A stretch of DNA of 64,000 nucleotides from Sphingomonas zeae (GCF_014197135.1 NZ_JACIFA010000003.1:186001-250000), one strand, 5' to 3'. Shown: positions 26,449 to 37,311, counted from the first letter of the stretch. Numbers and translations: made by a program. Notes: generated by a model from the letters alone, not told the origin.

Positions 26449-27721
26449 AGCGCTCATAGTCGGACTCCGCAAGGCGGACATCATAAACCGCCTGCTCGCC
26501 TTCGATAGCTTGATCCAACACCTCTCCATGCGCGTGAAGCCAGGCCGCCCCCGCCCCGTCACCCGCATCCAGTGTGACCCGGTAACGACGGTGCCCCGAA
26601 GTGAGCGCGGCCGCGACCTGTTCGATCAGGTCGTCAATCCCCTCGCCCGTCATGGCCGACACAGCCACGATATTGGCGCGCCGCTCGGCCTCGATCAGGA
26701 CATCCTCGCGCGCATCGCCTTCGATGAGATCGATCTTGTTCCATGCCTCGAAGCGTGGGGTCTCCGGATCGACGCCAATCTCGGTCAGCACTGCCTCGAC
26801 GTCCGCGCGCTGTGCCTCGGTGTCGGGATGCGCGATGTCGCGGACATGGATGAGCAGGTCGGCTGAAACCACCTCCTCCAGCGTAGCCTTGAACGCCGCA
26901 ACCAACTGTGTCGGCAAGTCGGAGACGAAGCCGACCGTGTCGGACAGGATCGCCTTGTCGATACCGGGCAATGAAATCTGCCGCAGAGTCGGGTCGAGCG
27001 TGGCGAACAGAAGATCTTTCGCCATGACATGAGCGCCGGTCAACCGATTGAAAAGCGTAGACTTTCCGGCATTGGTATAGCCCACCAGCGCGATCACCGG
27101 CCAGGGTGCCCGCTGACGACGTTCACGATGAAGGCCGCGCGTCCGACTGACCTGATCCAGTTCGCGCCGCAACCGCGCCATCCGGTCACGGATCATGCGA
27201 CGGTCGGCCTCGATCTGCGTCTCGCCAGGGCCGCCTAGAAAGCCAAACCCGCCGCGTTGCCGCTCCAGATGGGTCCAGCTGCGAACCAGACGCCCGGCCT
27301 GATAGTCGAGATGCGCCAGTTCGACCTGCAGCCGACCCTCAGCCGTCGCGGCGCGTTCGCCGAAAATCTCGAGGATCAGGCCGGTTCGATCGATGACCTT
27401 GGCCTCCAGCGCGGTTTCCAGGTTGCGCTGCTGAACCGGAGTCAGCGAAGCGTCGAAAATGACCAGCTGGGCCTCTTCCATCCGCACCTGCTGCGCAACC
27501 TGTTCGACCTGTCCGCTGCCGATCAGCGTGGCAGGCTTGGGCGCGCGGACCCGCAACGCCACGCGTTCGACCACATCCAGGCCGATTGCCATGGCAAGCC
27601 CGGCGGTTTCCTCCAGACGGGCTTCCGCGTCGCGCGCGGCATCGCCCTGATCGGGCAGGACGATGACCGTGCGGGCGCCGCGGGTGAACTCACCCCGGTC
27701 GCGATCGAAACCTGTGCTCAA
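26429..27721 (-). CDS. hflX: GTPase HflX
   Basis: Ribosome-associated GTPase that splits stalled or heat-damaged 70S ribosomes. 430 residues: HflX N-domain with [23 protein letters not shown], linker GGPGETQIE at 163-171, G1 GYTNAGKST at 214-222, G3 SDTVGF, G4 NKID. TTG start at 27721 overlaps the hfq stop by 4 bases, giving the well-known hfq-hflX pair. Tail overlaps mazG by 20 bases. Confidence 0.94.
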   Translation of the reverse strand: MSTGFDRDRGEFTRGARTVIVLPDQGDAARDAEARLEETAGLAMAIGLDVVERVALRVRAPKPATLIGSGQVEQVAQQVRMEEAQLVIFDASLTPVQQRNLETALEAKVIDRTGLILEIFGERAATAEGRLQVELAHLDYQAGRLVRSWTHLERQRGGFGFLGGPGETQIEADRRMIRDRMARLRRELDQVSRTRGLHRERRQRAPWPVIALVGYTNAGKSTLFNRLTGAHVMAKDLLFATLDPTLRQISLPGIDKAILSDTVGFVSDLPTQLVAAFKATLEEVVSADLLIHVRDIAHPDTEAQRADVEAVLTEIGVDPETPRFEAWNKIDLIEGDAREDVLIEAERRANIVAVSAMTGEGIDDLIEQVAAALTSGHRRYRVTLDAGDGAGAAWLHAHGEVLDQAIEGEQAVYDVRLAESDYERFTRRDA

Positions 27722-28209
27722 TCCTCGGCCGATCCCGCCTGCTCTTCGGCCAGGTTCAGCGGACGTGCCGGCTGAATGGTCGAGACGGCGTGTTTGTAGA
27801 CGAGTTGCGCCATGCCCTCGCGTTGCAGCAACATGCAGAACAGATCGAAGCCCGCAATCTGTCCCTGCAGCATAACGCCGTTGATCAGGAACATCGTGAC
27901 GGGGTCTTCAGACTTGCGCACCGCATTCAGGAAGATTTCCTGCAAGAGTGGGTTCTTGCGCTGATGTTCGTTGACGCCGTCTACGATCGCGGCGACGTCC
28001 AGCGGACCGGATGGCATGATGGTGGAGATGGCGTGCTTGTAGATCAGCTGCGACTGCCCGTCGCGGCGCAGCAGCACCGAGAAATTGTCAAACCAGGTTA
28101 CGATCCCCTGGAGCTTCACGCCCTTGACGAGGAACATGGTTACGGGCGCCTTGGATCGGCGCAGTGCATTCAGAAACAGGTCCTGCAGCGAACCCTGTTT
28201 GTCGGCCAT
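27718..28209 (-). CDS. hfq: tandem RNA chaperone Hfq (two fused Sm domains)
   Basis: 163 residues, about twice the usual size, containing two complete Hfq domains: about 5-68 and 86-149, with the same core order (LQD/ELFLN, VTMFLxxGVxLQG, FDxFxxLL, YKHAxSTI). The Sm2 motif YKHA occurs at 57-60 and 138-141, and both copies keep the proximal-face Gln and Phe. The copies differ at surface positions (for example LRRSKAP vs VRKSEDP), so they may have separate RNA preferences. Three chains could build a hexamer-like ring. ATG 28209 is preceded by AAGGG. First in the hfq-hflX pair, downstream of ntrX. Confidence 0.95.
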   Translation of the reverse strand: MADKQGSLQDLFLNALRRSKAPVTMFLVKGVKLQGIVTWFDNFSVLLRRDGQSQLIYKHAISTIMPSGPLDVAAIVDGVNEHQRKNPLLQEIFLNAVRKSEDPVTMFLINGVMLQGQIAGFDLFCMLLQREGMAQLVYKHAVSTIQPARPLNLAEEQAGSAED

Positions 28210-28348
28210 GGTCAAGCCCTTGTTCTTGGCGGATCCGTGCCCGCGAGTAGCGCCGTTTCCCGGCGTCGGAATTGCGCCCGTGTGCCGGGCGCGCTCAATA
28301 TCTATGGTTTCAAGGAGCATTCGTCCAGAGGCGGCGCCCACCCCATCA

Positions 28349-29725
28349 TCAATCCTCTCGCGTTTCGCTGATGCCCAATAGCTTCAGCTTGCGGTGAAGC
28401 GCCGACCGTTCCATTCCGATGAAGCTGGCGGTACGCGAAATATTTCCGGAAAAACGCCGGATCTGAATGCGCAGATATTCGCGCTCCCAGCTTTCCCGCG
28501 CCTCGCGCAAGGGCGCGCCCATGATCGCTGTCGCTCCGCCGCTACCCATATCGCCCCCCTCGCCCAGCACTTCCGCCGGTAGCAGGTCCATGTCGATCCG
28601 CCCGACCCGGTCGCCCGGTGCCAAGATGATCGTTCGCTCGACGACGTTGCGGAGTTGGCGGACATTGCCCGGCCAGTCATAGGACTGCATCGCGACCATC
28701 GCATCGGGTGCGATCTCGGGGGTGCGGACCCTCCGCTCGGTGGCATAGTGCGCCATGAAATGCTCGACCAGCGGAGGAATGTCCTCGCGCCGCTCGGCAA
28801 GCGAGGGGATGGTCACCGGCACGACGTTCAGCCGGTAGTAGAGATCCTCGCGAAAACGTCCCTCGGCGATTTCCTGGGTCAGGTCGCGCGCGGTGGCCGA
28901 TACCACCCGAACATCCACCTTGACGACACGTGTGCCGCCGACGCGGGTAAAGCTCTGATCGGTCAGTACGCGAAGGATACGTCCCTGGGTCGCGATCGGC
29001 ATGTCGGCGATCTCGTCGAGGAACAACGTGCCGCCATGGGCCTGTTCGAGAAGGCCGGTGCGGACCAAATCCCCCCCCTCTTCCACGCCGAACAGCTCCT
29101 CCTCAACCCGCTCAGGCGTCATGCGAGCGGCGCTGACCACCACGAACGGCGCGTCGGCCCGGTTGCTCCAGCCATGCAGCAACCGGGCGGCGACTTCCTT
29201 GCCTGTGCCCGCCGCGCCCATGATGAGCACCCGACTTCCTGTCGCCGCCACCCTCTTCAGCGTGGCGCGGATACCGTTGATCGCGCTCGACGATCCGGTC
29301 AGGTCGGTCTCGCGCCCCGCCGAGGCACGAAGTGACGCGTTTTCGCGCCGCAGCCGTTCCGTTTCGGTCGCGCGCCCCACCATCAACAACAGGCGTTCCG
29401 CCTCAAACGGCTTTTCAATGAAGTCGGCTGCGCCCTTGCGGATCGCCGCGACCGCCGTGTCCAGATTGCCATGGCCTGAAATGACCAGAACGGGGATCGA
29501 AGGATCACGCCGTTTGATCTCGTCGAGCAGTTCCAGCCCGTCGAGCTTCGACCCCTGCAACCAGACGTCGAGCAGGACGAGCGATGGCCGCCGCACGGCC
29601 ACCGCCTCCAGCGCGGAATCGCTGTCCGCGGCGACGCGGGCTTCATAACCCTCGTCCTCCAGCACGCCCGCGACCAGTTCGCGGATATCAAGTTCATCGT
29701 CGACGACGAGGATGTCCAAAGCCAT
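28349..29725 (-). CDS. ntrX: sigma-54-type response regulator NtrX, no GAFTGA motif
   Basis: 458 residues: receiver with D53 and K105; AAA+ domain with a variant Walker A GAAGTGKE at 170-177 and Walker B LFLDE (237-238); C-terminal Fis-type helix-turn-helix with [22 protein letters not shown]. The sigma-54 contact loop GAFTGA is absent: the equivalent segment reads [18 protein letters not shown]. This is like other alphaproteobacterial NtrX proteins, which can act without sigma-54. Partner of NtrY, 6 bases upstream, in nitrogen and redox control. Confidence 0.93.
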   Translation of the reverse strand: MALDILVVDDELDIRELVAGVLEDEGYEARVAADSDSALEAVAVRRPSLVLLDVWLQGSKLDGLELLDEIKRRDPSIPVLVISGHGNLDTAVAAIRKGAADFIEKPFEAERLLLMVGRATETERLRRENASLRASAGRETDLTGSSSAINGIRATLKRVAATGSRVLIMGAAGTGKEVAARLLHGWSNRADAPFVVVSAARMTPERVEEELFGVEEGGDLVRTGLLEQAHGGTLFLDEIADMPIATQGRILRVLTDQSFTRVGGTRVVKVDVRVVSATARDLTQEIAEGRFREDLYYRLNVVPVTIPSLAERREDIPPLVEHFMAHYATERRVRTPEIAPDAMVAMQSYDWPGNVRQLRNVVERTIILAPGDRVGRIDMDLLPAEVLGEGGDMGSGGATAIMGAPLREARESWEREYLRIQIRRFSGNISRTASFIGMERSALHRKLKLLGISETRED

Positions 29726-29731
29726 GATTTT

Positions 29732-31978
29732 TTACGTCCGGGTACGAGTCAAAGCGGTGAGCTGGCCCTCCCCAGCCAGTTCGGGTTCGGCGCCCCCATG
29801 ATCCAGCGCCGCCAGGGCGCCGGCATCGAACATCATTGAAACAATGGTGCCGCCGGTGGGATTGTCGGAAAAGCCGATCGTGCCGGCATGTTCCTCGATA
29901 ATCTTGTTGACGATGGCGAGGCCCAGACCCGTGCCCCGCGCACGCGTCGTCATATAGGGCTCGATGATCCGGTCGCGCTCGGGCGGCAGGCCGATGCCAT
30001 TGTCGGTCACGGTAATGGTGACCATGCCGCCCTGCTGGCCGACGGTCATCACGACTTTGCCGCCCGTCATGCCTTCGGGTCGGGATTCAATCGCTTCGAC
30101 CGCATTCTTGACGATATTCGTCAGTGCCTGACTCATCTGGCGGCGGTCGCAGACCAAGGTCGGTGGGGGTTCGTCCTGGTCCAGTTGGAACCGGACTTCA
30201 GGATGCGCGACTTCGTGCAGGAACATCGCCTGTGCACAGATATCGGCGATCGCCTCCTCGCGGAACACAGGCTTGGGCATCCGCGCAAACGAGGAGAATT
30301 CATCGACCATCCGGCGCAGGTCGCCGACCTGCCGCACGATCGTCTCGGTCAGACGCCCGAATGTCGGGTCCTCCACTCCGATGACTTTGCCATAGCGCCG
30401 CTGAAGGCGTTCGGCGGCGAGCTGGATCGGGGTCAGGGGGTTCTTGATCTCATGGGCGATGCGCCGCGCGACGTCCGACCAAGCGGCGCGCCGCTGGTCG
30501 AGCAGTTGCTGGGTAATATCGTCGAACGTCAGAATGGGGCCATCGCCAGTCTGCGCGATGCGCACCGCCAGAGTCCGCATGTCACCGTGCAGCGCCACTT
30601 GTACGGTGGCCTCACGCCGGCCTTGATCGAGCAGCTCGTCCAGCTCGGGCGCGACCTCTCCTAGCTTACGGCCGACAAGCCCGTCTTGATCGGCGCCCAG
30701 CAGGATATCGGCGGAGTTGTTCGCGATCCGCACCTGCCGATCACGGCCGACCGCCACGACCCCGGCCGATACGCCGGCCATGACCGCCTCGATCAGCGCG
30801 CGCCGGTTGTTGAGCTGTGCATTCGCAGTGACAAGTTCGGTATTTTGGCGCTCCAACTGGCCGGTCATCTGGTTGAAGGCGTTAGCGAGCGTACCGACCT
30901 CATCGCGGGTCTTGGGATCGGGCACGCGCGCGGTCAGATCGCCGCCCGCGATCCGCCGCGCGGCATCGACCAGCTCGCCGACCGGGCGGACCAGCCGGTC
31001 CGCCACCGCCAAGGCGATCCAGACGGCAATGCCGACGATCAGCAAGGCGATCGCAAACAGGACGAGGTTGAACTTCAACTGGAGCGACCGCGCCCGTCCC
31101 TGAAGCGCGCGATAGTCGTCGAACACATCCTCCGCGGCGAAATGCTGCTTGCTGAGGAATTCGGCGTTCACCGGCGTGCCGATATAGAGCATCAATCCGT
31201 TGCCCTCGGGCAAGGGCGTGACAACCCAGACGCGCTGTTCGTTGATGCCTACTTCAGGACGGCTGAGCTTACTCGCCTGCTGGATCATCTCGGGCGTCAC
31301 CAACTCGCGGAAGGTGGTGTCCGAGGGCTGATTGAAGAAGTCGTAGAATTTGAAGCCCTGCTTCGGGTCGTAGGAGAAGAGGACCGACTCCACCGTGTCA
31401 CGCACCACCGTCTGCTGCACGAGGTAATCGTGGAAATCGCGGCGGTTCTCGCGAAGCGCGGGCAGGTTACGTCCAAGATCCTGCGACATGGCACGACCCG
31501 TATCGACCCAGCGCTTGATGATCTGCTGCTGGGATTGACGCGCGATGTCCATGGCGTCGCCGAACGCCTTGCGCGCGCGATCCGAAATCCAGAACTCTGC
31601 CGACGACTGGAACAGCACCGAGGCGGTGACCACCGTAAGCAGGATTGGCACGCTTGCGGTCAGAGAGAAGAGCGCGACCAGACGGACATGGAGCCGTCCT
31701 CCGCCGCCGACCGGCGAACTGGCAGCGCGCCGCATCGCCACCCGCCGTCCGAGCAGCATCAAAAGGAGCACGCCGGGTACCAGATTGAGCGCCAGCAGCC
31801 CCGCCATGACCGGCGGCGCGATCAGGCCCTGCGTGTCATGGCGACTGGCGATATAGACATAGGTGCCGATCGCGACCGCGACCGCCCCCAGGATGACTGC
31901 GACCTCCATAAGCGGGGTCACCGCAAAGCGAGAGCGCGGTCCTTCGGCAGGTTCAGCGGGCTTCAGGGGCGCCAACAT
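29732..31978 (-). CDS. ntrY: membrane sensor histidine kinase NtrY
   Basis: 748 residues. Several N-terminal membrane helices flank a large periplasmic region, followed by a HAMP domain (VADRLVRPVGELVDAARRI), a PAS domain (AVMAGVSAGVVAVGRDRQV), the HisKA H-box [11 protein letters not shown] with H509, and an ATPase domain with VTDNGIGLPPE and GTGLGLAIV. ATG 31978 chosen because the open frame continues into ntrC. Phosphorylates NtrX in response to redox or nitrogen cues in related species. Lies 52 bases after ntrC. Confidence 0.93.
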   Translation of the reverse strand: MLAPLKPAEPAEGPRSRFAVTPLMEVAVILGAVAVAIGTYVYIASRHDTQGLIAPPVMAGLLALNLVPGVLLLMLLGRRVAMRRAASSPVGGGGRLHVRLVALFSLTASVPILLTVVTASVLFQSSAEFWISDRARKAFGDAMDIARQSQQQIIKRWVDTGRAMSQDLGRNLPALRENRRDFHDYLVQQTVVRDTVESVLFSYDPKQGFKFYDFFNQPSDTTFRELVTPEMIQQASKLSRPEVGINEQRVWVVTPLPEGNGLMLYIGTPVNAEFLSKQHFAAEDVFDDYRALQGRARSLQLKFNLVLFAIALLIVGIAVWIALAVADRLVRPVGELVDAARRIAGGDLTARVPDPKTRDEVGTLANAFNQMTGQLERQNTELVTANAQLNNRRALIEAVMAGVSAGVVAVGRDRQVRIANNSADILLGADQDGLVGRKLGEVAPELDELLDQGRREATVQVALHGDMRTLAVRIAQTGDGPILTFDDITQQLLDQRRAAWSDVARRIAHEIKNPLTPIQLAAERLQRRYGKVIGVEDPTFGRLTETIVRQVGDLRRMVDEFSSFARMPKPVFREEAIADICAQAMFLHEVAHPEVRFQLDQDEPPPTLVCDRRQMSQALTNIVKNAVEAIESRPEGMTGGKVVMTVGQQGGMVTITVTDNGIGLPPERDRIIEPYMTTRARGTGLGLAIVNKIIEEHAGTIGFSDNPTGGTIVSMMFDAGALAALDHGGAEPELAGEGQLTALTRTRT

Positions 31979-32030
31979 CGTTGCAATCGTACAACGTGAG
32001 GCGTGTCCTGCAAGCCACAATTCGAGAAAT

Positions 32031-33485
32031 TTATGCCAAAGCCTCACCGCCTTCGTCATCGCCGCTGACGGGGATGTTCAGGCTGTCGAGGCGCTTGCGC
32101 AGCGTGTTGCGGTTGATCCCCATGGCACGGGCGGCGCGAAGCTGGTTGCCGCCGTGGCGCCCCAGCATCGCCTCGATCAGCGGACGCTCGACCTCGGCGA
32201 TGACCCGATCATAGAGCGTGCCGTCGTCCAGCGCCGCCGGATGCGCCAGTGCAAGACGCGCGATATAGGCGCGTACCGCAGCCGACAGATCGCCATCGGC
32301 TGCGGCCACCCCGCTCGGCGCGGAGGCAGACCGCGCTTCACCCAGCATCGTTCGCACCGCCTCGGCATCGATCACCTCGTCGCGTGCCAACACGGCCAGG
32401 CGGCGCATCATGTTTTCCAGCTCACGGACATTGCCCGGCCAGTCATGCGTGACCAACACGTCAAGCGCATGGGTGTCGATCCGGCGTTTGGGCAATCCCT
32501 GGAGCGCGGCGTTTTCGAGGAAGTGCCGCGCGAGCAGCGGAATATCCTGTCGCCGTTCGCGAAGCGCAGGCAAGGCAATCGGCACGACGTTCAGACGGTA
32601 GAACAAATCCTCGCGGAAATGCCCGGAGGTGACTTGCTGGCTGAGGTCGCGGTTGGTCGCTGCAACGATCCGGACATTGGTGCGGATCGTCCGCGCGCCG
32701 CCCACGGTAGTGAACTCGCCGGATTGCAGGACTCGCAGCAACCGGGTCTGCGCTTCCATCGGCATGTCGCCGATTTCGTCGAGGAACAAAGTGCCCCCCG
32801 CCGCCTGCTCGAACCGCCCCGCATTGCGCTGTGCGGCGCCGGTAAATGCCCCACGTTCATGGCCGAACAGCTCTGCCTCGATCAATTCGCGGGGAATGGC
32901 GGCCATGTTGAGGGCGACGAAGGGCGCCGCGCGGCGGGGACCCAGGTCATGGATGGCGCGCGCGACGAGCTCCTTGCCGGTACCCGATTCGCCCGAAACC
33001 AGGACGGTGAGGTCCGTGGAGACCACGCGGGCGATGACGCGGTACACCCCCTGCATGGCTTGAGACCGTCCGATCAGCGGCAGTGCACGATCGTCATCGC
33101 CCACCCCCTCCTCGACAAGGACGCCGCGCCGCGCCAGGGCTCCGGCCACCGCATGGGTCAGCGCATCGAGATCGAAGGGCTTGGGGAGATATTCATACGC
33201 GCCGACCTCCGCCGCCCGAACGGCCGTCGTCAGCGTATTTTGTGCCGACAAGACGATGATCGGCAGCGCCGGAAACTGCTCCGCCACGGCCCGGATATGG
33301 TCGATCCCGTCGCCATCGGGCAGGATGACGTCCGTAACCAGCACGTCGGGCGCACCGCCCGCCAGGATACGATCCAGCCGCGCCAGCGTTTCCACGGTCG
33401 TGACCTCATGCCCGGCCCGTCGCAGCGCCTGACCCACGACGGTGCGGATCGCAGCATCGTCATCGACGACCAAGACATGACTCAT
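32031..33485 (-). CDS. ntrC: nitrogen regulation response regulator NtrC
   Basis: 484 residues: receiver with D52 and K102; AAA+ domain with GESGTGKE at 165-172, the sigma-54 contact motif GAFTGA at 212-217 and Walker B D236/E237; C-terminal Fis-type DNA-binding region with RAARAMGINRNTLRKRL. So this protein, unlike the neighbouring NtrX, keeps what is needed to activate sigma-54 promoters under nitrogen limitation. ATG overlaps the ntrB stop by 4 bases. Confidence 0.95.
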   Translation of the reverse strand: MSHVLVVDDDAAIRTVVGQALRRAGHEVTTVETLARLDRILAGGAPDVLVTDVILPDGDGIDHIRAVAEQFPALPIIVLSAQNTLTTAVRAAEVGAYEYLPKPFDLDALTHAVAGALARRGVLVEEGVGDDDRALPLIGRSQAMQGVYRVIARVVSTDLTVLVSGESGTGKELVARAIHDLGPRRAAPFVALNMAAIPRELIEAELFGHERGAFTGAAQRNAGRFEQAAGGTLFLDEIGDMPMEAQTRLLRVLQSGEFTTVGGARTIRTNVRIVAATNRDLSQQVTSGHFREDLFYRLNVVPIALPALRERRQDIPLLARHFLENAALQGLPKRRIDTHALDVLVTHDWPGNVRELENMMRRLAVLARDEVIDAEAVRTMLGEARSASAPSGVAAADGDLSAAVRAYIARLALAHPAALDDGTLYDRVIAEVERPLIEAMLGRHGGNQLRAARAMGINRNTLRKRLDSLNIPVSGDDEGGEALA

Positions 33486-34549
33486 GGATGGGCTCTCGGC
33501 AGAAGCAGGCGAAGGACCGTCATTTCCGGCGTGCCCTCCCTGGCATATTGAATGATGCCGCTCATGTCGCGGACGAGCTTGTCGACGAGCGCGAGACCCA
33601 GCCCCTGCCCCTCGCGGCGGCCGGACACGAACGGGTCGAACAGGTGGTCGGCAATGTCGGCGGGTGCACCCGGTCCGTTGTCGATCACGCAGATTTCGAT
33701 CGGCAGCGGTAGGCGGGGCCGCCCTTCCCCGGCGCTGACCGACATGCCGTGACGATAGGCGGTGGTCAGCACGATCTGTGGGTTACGAACCGCCCGGACC
33801 GCCTCGCGGGCATTTTTGAGCAGATTGATGACGATCTGGAGCAGCGCGTCCCGATTGATCCGCGCCGGGGGCAGCGAGGGGTCGAAACGCTCTTCGATCG
33901 GAATGCCGCGCGCGAACCCAGCGAGCGCGACGCCCCGCGCATGACCGAGCAGCGGATAGATATTTTCCGACGCCAGCGGGAGTGGCCGGGTATCGCTGAA
34001 ATCCTGCATCCGGTCGATCAGGGCGGCGATCCGGTCGACCTCGGTGGTGATGAGCGTCGTCAACTCGCCGCCGTTCAGCAGCTGCGCCGCGCCCCGGATA
34101 CCGGATAGCGGATTCTTGATCTCGTGCGCCAGCATTGCGGCCGCACCCACGGCGGCGCGTGCGCCCGCGCTGCGATCCGAGGCATGGGCGAGCCGTCGCG
34201 ATGGTCCCGCGCTGTGAAGCGTTATGGCACGCCAGCCGGGATGGTCGGGAACCTGCGCTTCGACGAAGTCGACCCGGATCTTTGGACCATGGGGCATGGC
34301 GATCACCGTGTCGTATACGGCAAAGCCATGGCCGTCGCGACTGCGCGGCGCATCCGGCGGCGGCAGGATCGCGGCCAGTGGCTGTCCGATCATCAAGCGC
34401 TCGGACAGGTTGAGCAACTGCTCCGCCAAGCCATTGGCGTGAGCGATCCGGTCGTCGGGGTCGACCACGACCACGGCCACTGGCAATGCGGCAAATAGCG
34501 AGCCGAAGCCGGGACGGCCGTGACCGGCCGTGTCAGGCAGCCGCTGCAA
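33482..34549 (-). CDS. ntrB: nitrogen regulation sensor kinase NtrB
   Basis: 355 residues, cytoplasmic: N-terminal PAS ([18 protein letters not shown]), H-box [12 protein letters not shown] with H142, and ATPase domain with VIDNGPGAP and GQGLGLALV. Phosphorylates NtrC when PII senses nitrogen shortage. The first in-frame start is TTG 34549, 17 bases inside the end of dusB; no ATG exists before the PAS domain, so this weak start probably reflects coupling to dusB. Confidence 0.92.
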   Translation of the reverse strand: MQRLPDTAGHGRPGFGSLFAALPVAVVVVDPDDRIAHANGLAEQLLNLSERLMIGQPLAAILPPPDAPRSRDGHGFAVYDTVIAMPHGPKIRVDFVEAQVPDHPGWRAITLHSAGPSRRLAHASDRSAGARAAVGAAAMLAHEIKNPLSGIRGAAQLLNGGELTTLITTEVDRIAALIDRMQDFSDTRPLPLASENIYPLLGHARGVALAGFARGIPIEERFDPSLPPARINRDALLQIVINLLKNAREAVRAVRNPQIVLTTAYRHGMSVSAGEGRPRLPLPIEICVIDNGPGAPADIADHLFDPFVSGRREGQGLGLALVDKLVRDMSGIIQYAREGTPEMTVLRLLLPRAHP

Positions 34550-35537
34550 GCTCGATCTGCGGCAGGTAGAAGTCGCGCAGCATCGTCTTGACCCGCTCGG
34601 CGCTGGCTTCCTGGTTCACCTTGTTCCGGAACTCGGCCGAGCCGTGCAGCCCGCGCGTGTACCAGCCGATATGCTTGCGCGCCATGTTGACGCCTGTCTC
34701 GGTGCCATAATGGTCGAGCATCGCGTCATAATGTTCGGTGACGGCGCGATATTGCTCGTCCAGGGGGGGGTCCTCGCGCCGTTCCCCGGTCGCGAACCAG
34801 TGCATGACCTGGCCCAGCAGCCAGGGACGCCCATAGGCCCCGCGGCCAATCATCACGCCGTCCGCCCCCGACTGGTCCAGCGCCGCCCCGGCATCGTCAA
34901 TCGAGCAGATGTCGCCATTGGCGATGACCGGAATGCTGACCGCCTCCTTCACTTGGCGGATAAAGGCCCAATCGGCGCTGCCCTTGTACATCTGGTTGCG
35001 GGTGCGGCCATGGACGGTGATCATCTTGACGCCGATATCCTCAGCGATGCGCGCCAGTTCGGGCGCATTGAGGCTGTCATGGCACCATCCCATCCGCATT
35101 TTCAGCGTGACGGGCACATCGACCGCCGCGACGGTCGCGCGGATGATCTCCGACGCCAGCCTCAGGTCGCGCATCAGCGCCGAGCCCGCATCGCCATTGA
35201 CGACCTTGCGGACCGGGCAGCCCATGTTGATGTCGATGATCGCGGCCCCGCGATCGGCATTCAGCTTGGCCGCCTCGCCCATCTCATAGGGAGTGCAGCC
35301 GACCAGCTGCATCGACACCGGTTCTTCCAGCGGATGCCAGGCGGCCTTCTGGACAGACTGGCGTGTTTCGCGGATCGCAGCCTGGCTGGCGATCATCTCG
35401 GTCACGTTCAATCCCGAGCCGTAGCGGCGGACGAGGGTGCGGAACGGCATGTCGGTGACGCCGGTCATCGGCGCCAGCACGACGGGGCTGTCGATCGTCA
35501 CCGGACCGACCTGGATGGGAGCGAGATTACGCATCAT
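34533..35537 (-). CDS. dusB: tRNA-dihydrouridine synthase B (NifR3)
   Basis: FMN enzyme reducing uridines in the tRNA D-loop. 334 residues: FMN-binding [26 protein letters not shown] with the catalytic Cys, VTLKMRMGW, and [16 protein letters not shown] at the barrel end. First gene of the dusB-ntrB-ntrC-ntrY-ntrX-hfq-hflX series; historically named nifR3 because of this link. Divergent from ispDF across a short gap. Confidence 0.96.
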   Translation of the reverse strand: MMRNLAPIQVGPVTIDSPVVLAPMTGVTDMPFRTLVRRYGSGLNVTEMIASQAAIRETRQSVQKAAWHPLEEPVSMQLVGCTPYEMGEAAKLNADRGAAIIDINMGCPVRKVVNGDAGSALMRDLRLASEIIRATVAAVDVPVTLKMRMGWCHDSLNAPELARIAEDIGVKMITVHGRTRNQMYKGSADWAFIRQVKEAVSIPVIANGDICSIDDAGAALDQSGADGVMIGRGAYGRPWLLGQVMHWFATGERREDPPLDEQYRAVTEHYDAMLDHYGTETGVNMARKHIGWYTRGLHGSAEFRNKVNQEASAERVKTMLRDFYLPQIELAAAA

Positions 35538-35581
35538 ACTGCCTGAAAACTAAGCAGCCGCCATAAGGGAAGAGGCTCTGA

Positions 35582-36787
35582 ATGGCAAGGTTGGCGAGCC
35601 CGCTCAAAAGCCGCTACGCGAGGGCCATGAACCAGGAAGGAAAGATCGCCGCGCTGATCGTTGCGGCTGGCGGCGGGTCCCGCATGGGCGGCGGCGTGCC
35701 GAAGCAGTTTCGCGACCTGGGCGGCCGGCCGATGCTCGGCTGGAGCTACACCGCCCTGACCTCGCATCCGGCGATCGACACGGTGCTGACCATGGTGGCG
35801 AAGGAACAGATCGATCATGTCCGGTCGATCCTGCCCGGCGGCTGGGTCGAAGCGGGGGGCGCGAGCCGACGCGAGTCGGTCTCGTTGGGCCTTCGACATC
35901 TGGCGCTTGCGGGCGTGACCAAGGTCCTGATTCATGACGCTGCCCGACCCTTTTTGTCGGCGGAGGTGATAGACCGTGTGCTGGCGGGCCTGGCCTCGGC
36001 GGACGGTGCAATGCCCATTCTGCCCGTCGCCGACACGCTGGCGCAATCGGACCACGAGACTCTGGGCGCGATCGTGCCGCGCGAAGGCGTGGTGCGGGTC
36101 CAGACGCCGCAGGGTTTCCACCTGCAATCCATCGTCGCCGCGCACGCCGCATGGCCAGCTGATGCAGAAGCGACGGACGACGCGCAGATGGTGCGACGGC
36201 TTGGCGGGCGCGTCGCTTTGGTGCAGGGCGATGTCATGCTCGAGAAAATTACCTATCCCGACGACATGACCGGAGCTGATCTGCGCCTGGCCTGGGAAAC
36301 CCGGACCGCGATGGGCTTCGATGTCCACCGGCTTGAGGATGGCGAGGAATTGTGGCTGGGTGGCGTGCTTATCCCGCACCATCAGGGGCTGTCGGGGCAT
36401 AGCGACGCCGACGTCGCGCTTCACGCTCTGACGGACGCCCTGCTCGGCACGATCGCGGCAGGCGATATCGGCACCCACTTTCCGCCCAGCGATCCGCAGT
36501 GGAAGGGCGCCGAGTCGGGCCAATTCCTGCAGCACGCCGCCAGGCTGATCGCTGACAAGGGCGGGCGGATCGATTTCGTCGACCTGACCATCATCTGCGA
36601 AGCCCCGAAAATTGGCCCGCACCGTGCCGCCATGATTGAGCGGATCTCAGACCTGCTCAATATCGAGCAGAGCCGCGTCAGCCTGAAGGCGACCACGACC
36701 GAACGGCTGGGTTTCACCGGCCGCGGCGAGGGCATTGCAGCTCAGGCGGTGGCGACGGTCCGCCTGCCTGGCGGAGTAGCGGCATGA
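35582..36787 (+). CDS. ispDF: bifunctional IspD-IspF isoprenoid enzyme
   Basis: Fusion carrying two MEP-pathway steps: N-terminal MEP cytidylyltransferase with ALIVAAGGGSRMGGGVPKQ, DAARPF and VQTPQGFH; C-terminal cyclase from about residue 243 with zinc residues D247/H249 in GFDVHRL, then HSDADVALHALTDALLG and GDIGTHFPP. 401 residues from ATG 35582, which has GGGAAGAGG 6 bases upstream; ATG 35627 would give 386 residues and fits the family N-terminus, leaving a wider divergent promoter. The fusion is typical of alphaproteobacteria. Confidence 0.94.
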   Translation: MARLASPLKSRYARAMNQEGKIAALIVAAGGGSRMGGGVPKQFRDLGGRPMLGWSYTALTSHPAIDTVLTMVAKEQIDHVRSILPGGWVEAGGASRRESVSLGLRHLALAGVTKVLIHDAARPFLSAEVIDRVLAGLASADGAMPILPVADTLAQSDHETLGAIVPREGVVRVQTPQGFHLQSIVAAHAAWPADAEATDDAQMVRRLGGRVALVQGDVMLEKITYPDDMTGADLRLAWETRTAMGFDVHRLEDGEELWLGGVLIPHHQGLSGHSDADVALHALTDALLGTIAAGDIGTHFPPSDPQWKGAESGQFLQHAARLIADKGGRIDFVDLTIICEAPKIGPHRAAMIERISDLLNIEQSRVSLKATTTERLGFTGRGEGIAAQAVATVRLPGGVAA

Positions 36788-37311
36788 AGCGGCTTGGCCT
36801 GATCGTCGCGCTGATCGCGTTGGCCGCCCCCGAAATGGCGAGCGCGCAAGCCCGCGCCTGCATCACCGCGCCAGAGGCGGAAGCGATGACGCTGGTCGCC
36901 ATGCCGGACATCCTGCGCGAAACGGGCCGCGTCTGCGGCGCGCGTCTGCCCGGAACGAGCTTGATCCGGGGTGGCGGCTCGCTGATCTCGAAATATGAGA
37001 GTGCCGCCCAACAGGCCTGGCCCGCCGCACGCGCCGCGATCGTCAAGCTGTCCGACCCGGCGATCGACACGCTGCTTCAATCGGATTATGCCCGGCCGCT
37101 GCTGACCTCGCTGCTGGTGCCGTTCATCGTCGGGCGCATCGGATTGGAGGATTGCGGGACGATCGACCGGCTGGTGACGCAACTTTCCCCCCTGCCCCCG
37201 CGCAACATGGCCGGAGTCGTCGTAACCGCCCTTCAATATCTCAAGACAGAAAAGACACGCGGGCGGCAGGTGGCCGTGCCCGACCTGCCGCTTTGCGCCA
37301 ACGGAAACTGA
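36784..37311 (+). CDS. predicted secreted protein of unknown function
   Basis: 175 residues, with an N-terminal signal peptide (MKRLGLIVALIALAAPEMASAQA, likely cut after ASA-QA). The mature part has four cysteines (CITAPEAEA, VCGARLPG, EDCGTI, PLCANGN), suggesting two disulphides, and is mostly helical. I recognise no domain. It overlaps ispDF by 4 bases and lies 1 base before pncC, so it is in that operon, but its location suggests a periplasmic job unrelated to isoprenoid synthesis. Confidence 0.7.
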   Translation: MKRLGLIVALIALAAPEMASAQARACITAPEAEAMTLVAMPDILRETGRVCGARLPGTSLIRGGGSLISKYESAAQQAWPAARAAIVKLSDPAIDTLLQSDYARPLLTSLLVPFIVGRIGLEDCGTIDRLVTQLSPLPPRNMAGVVVTALQYLKTEKTRGRQVAVPDLPLCANGN

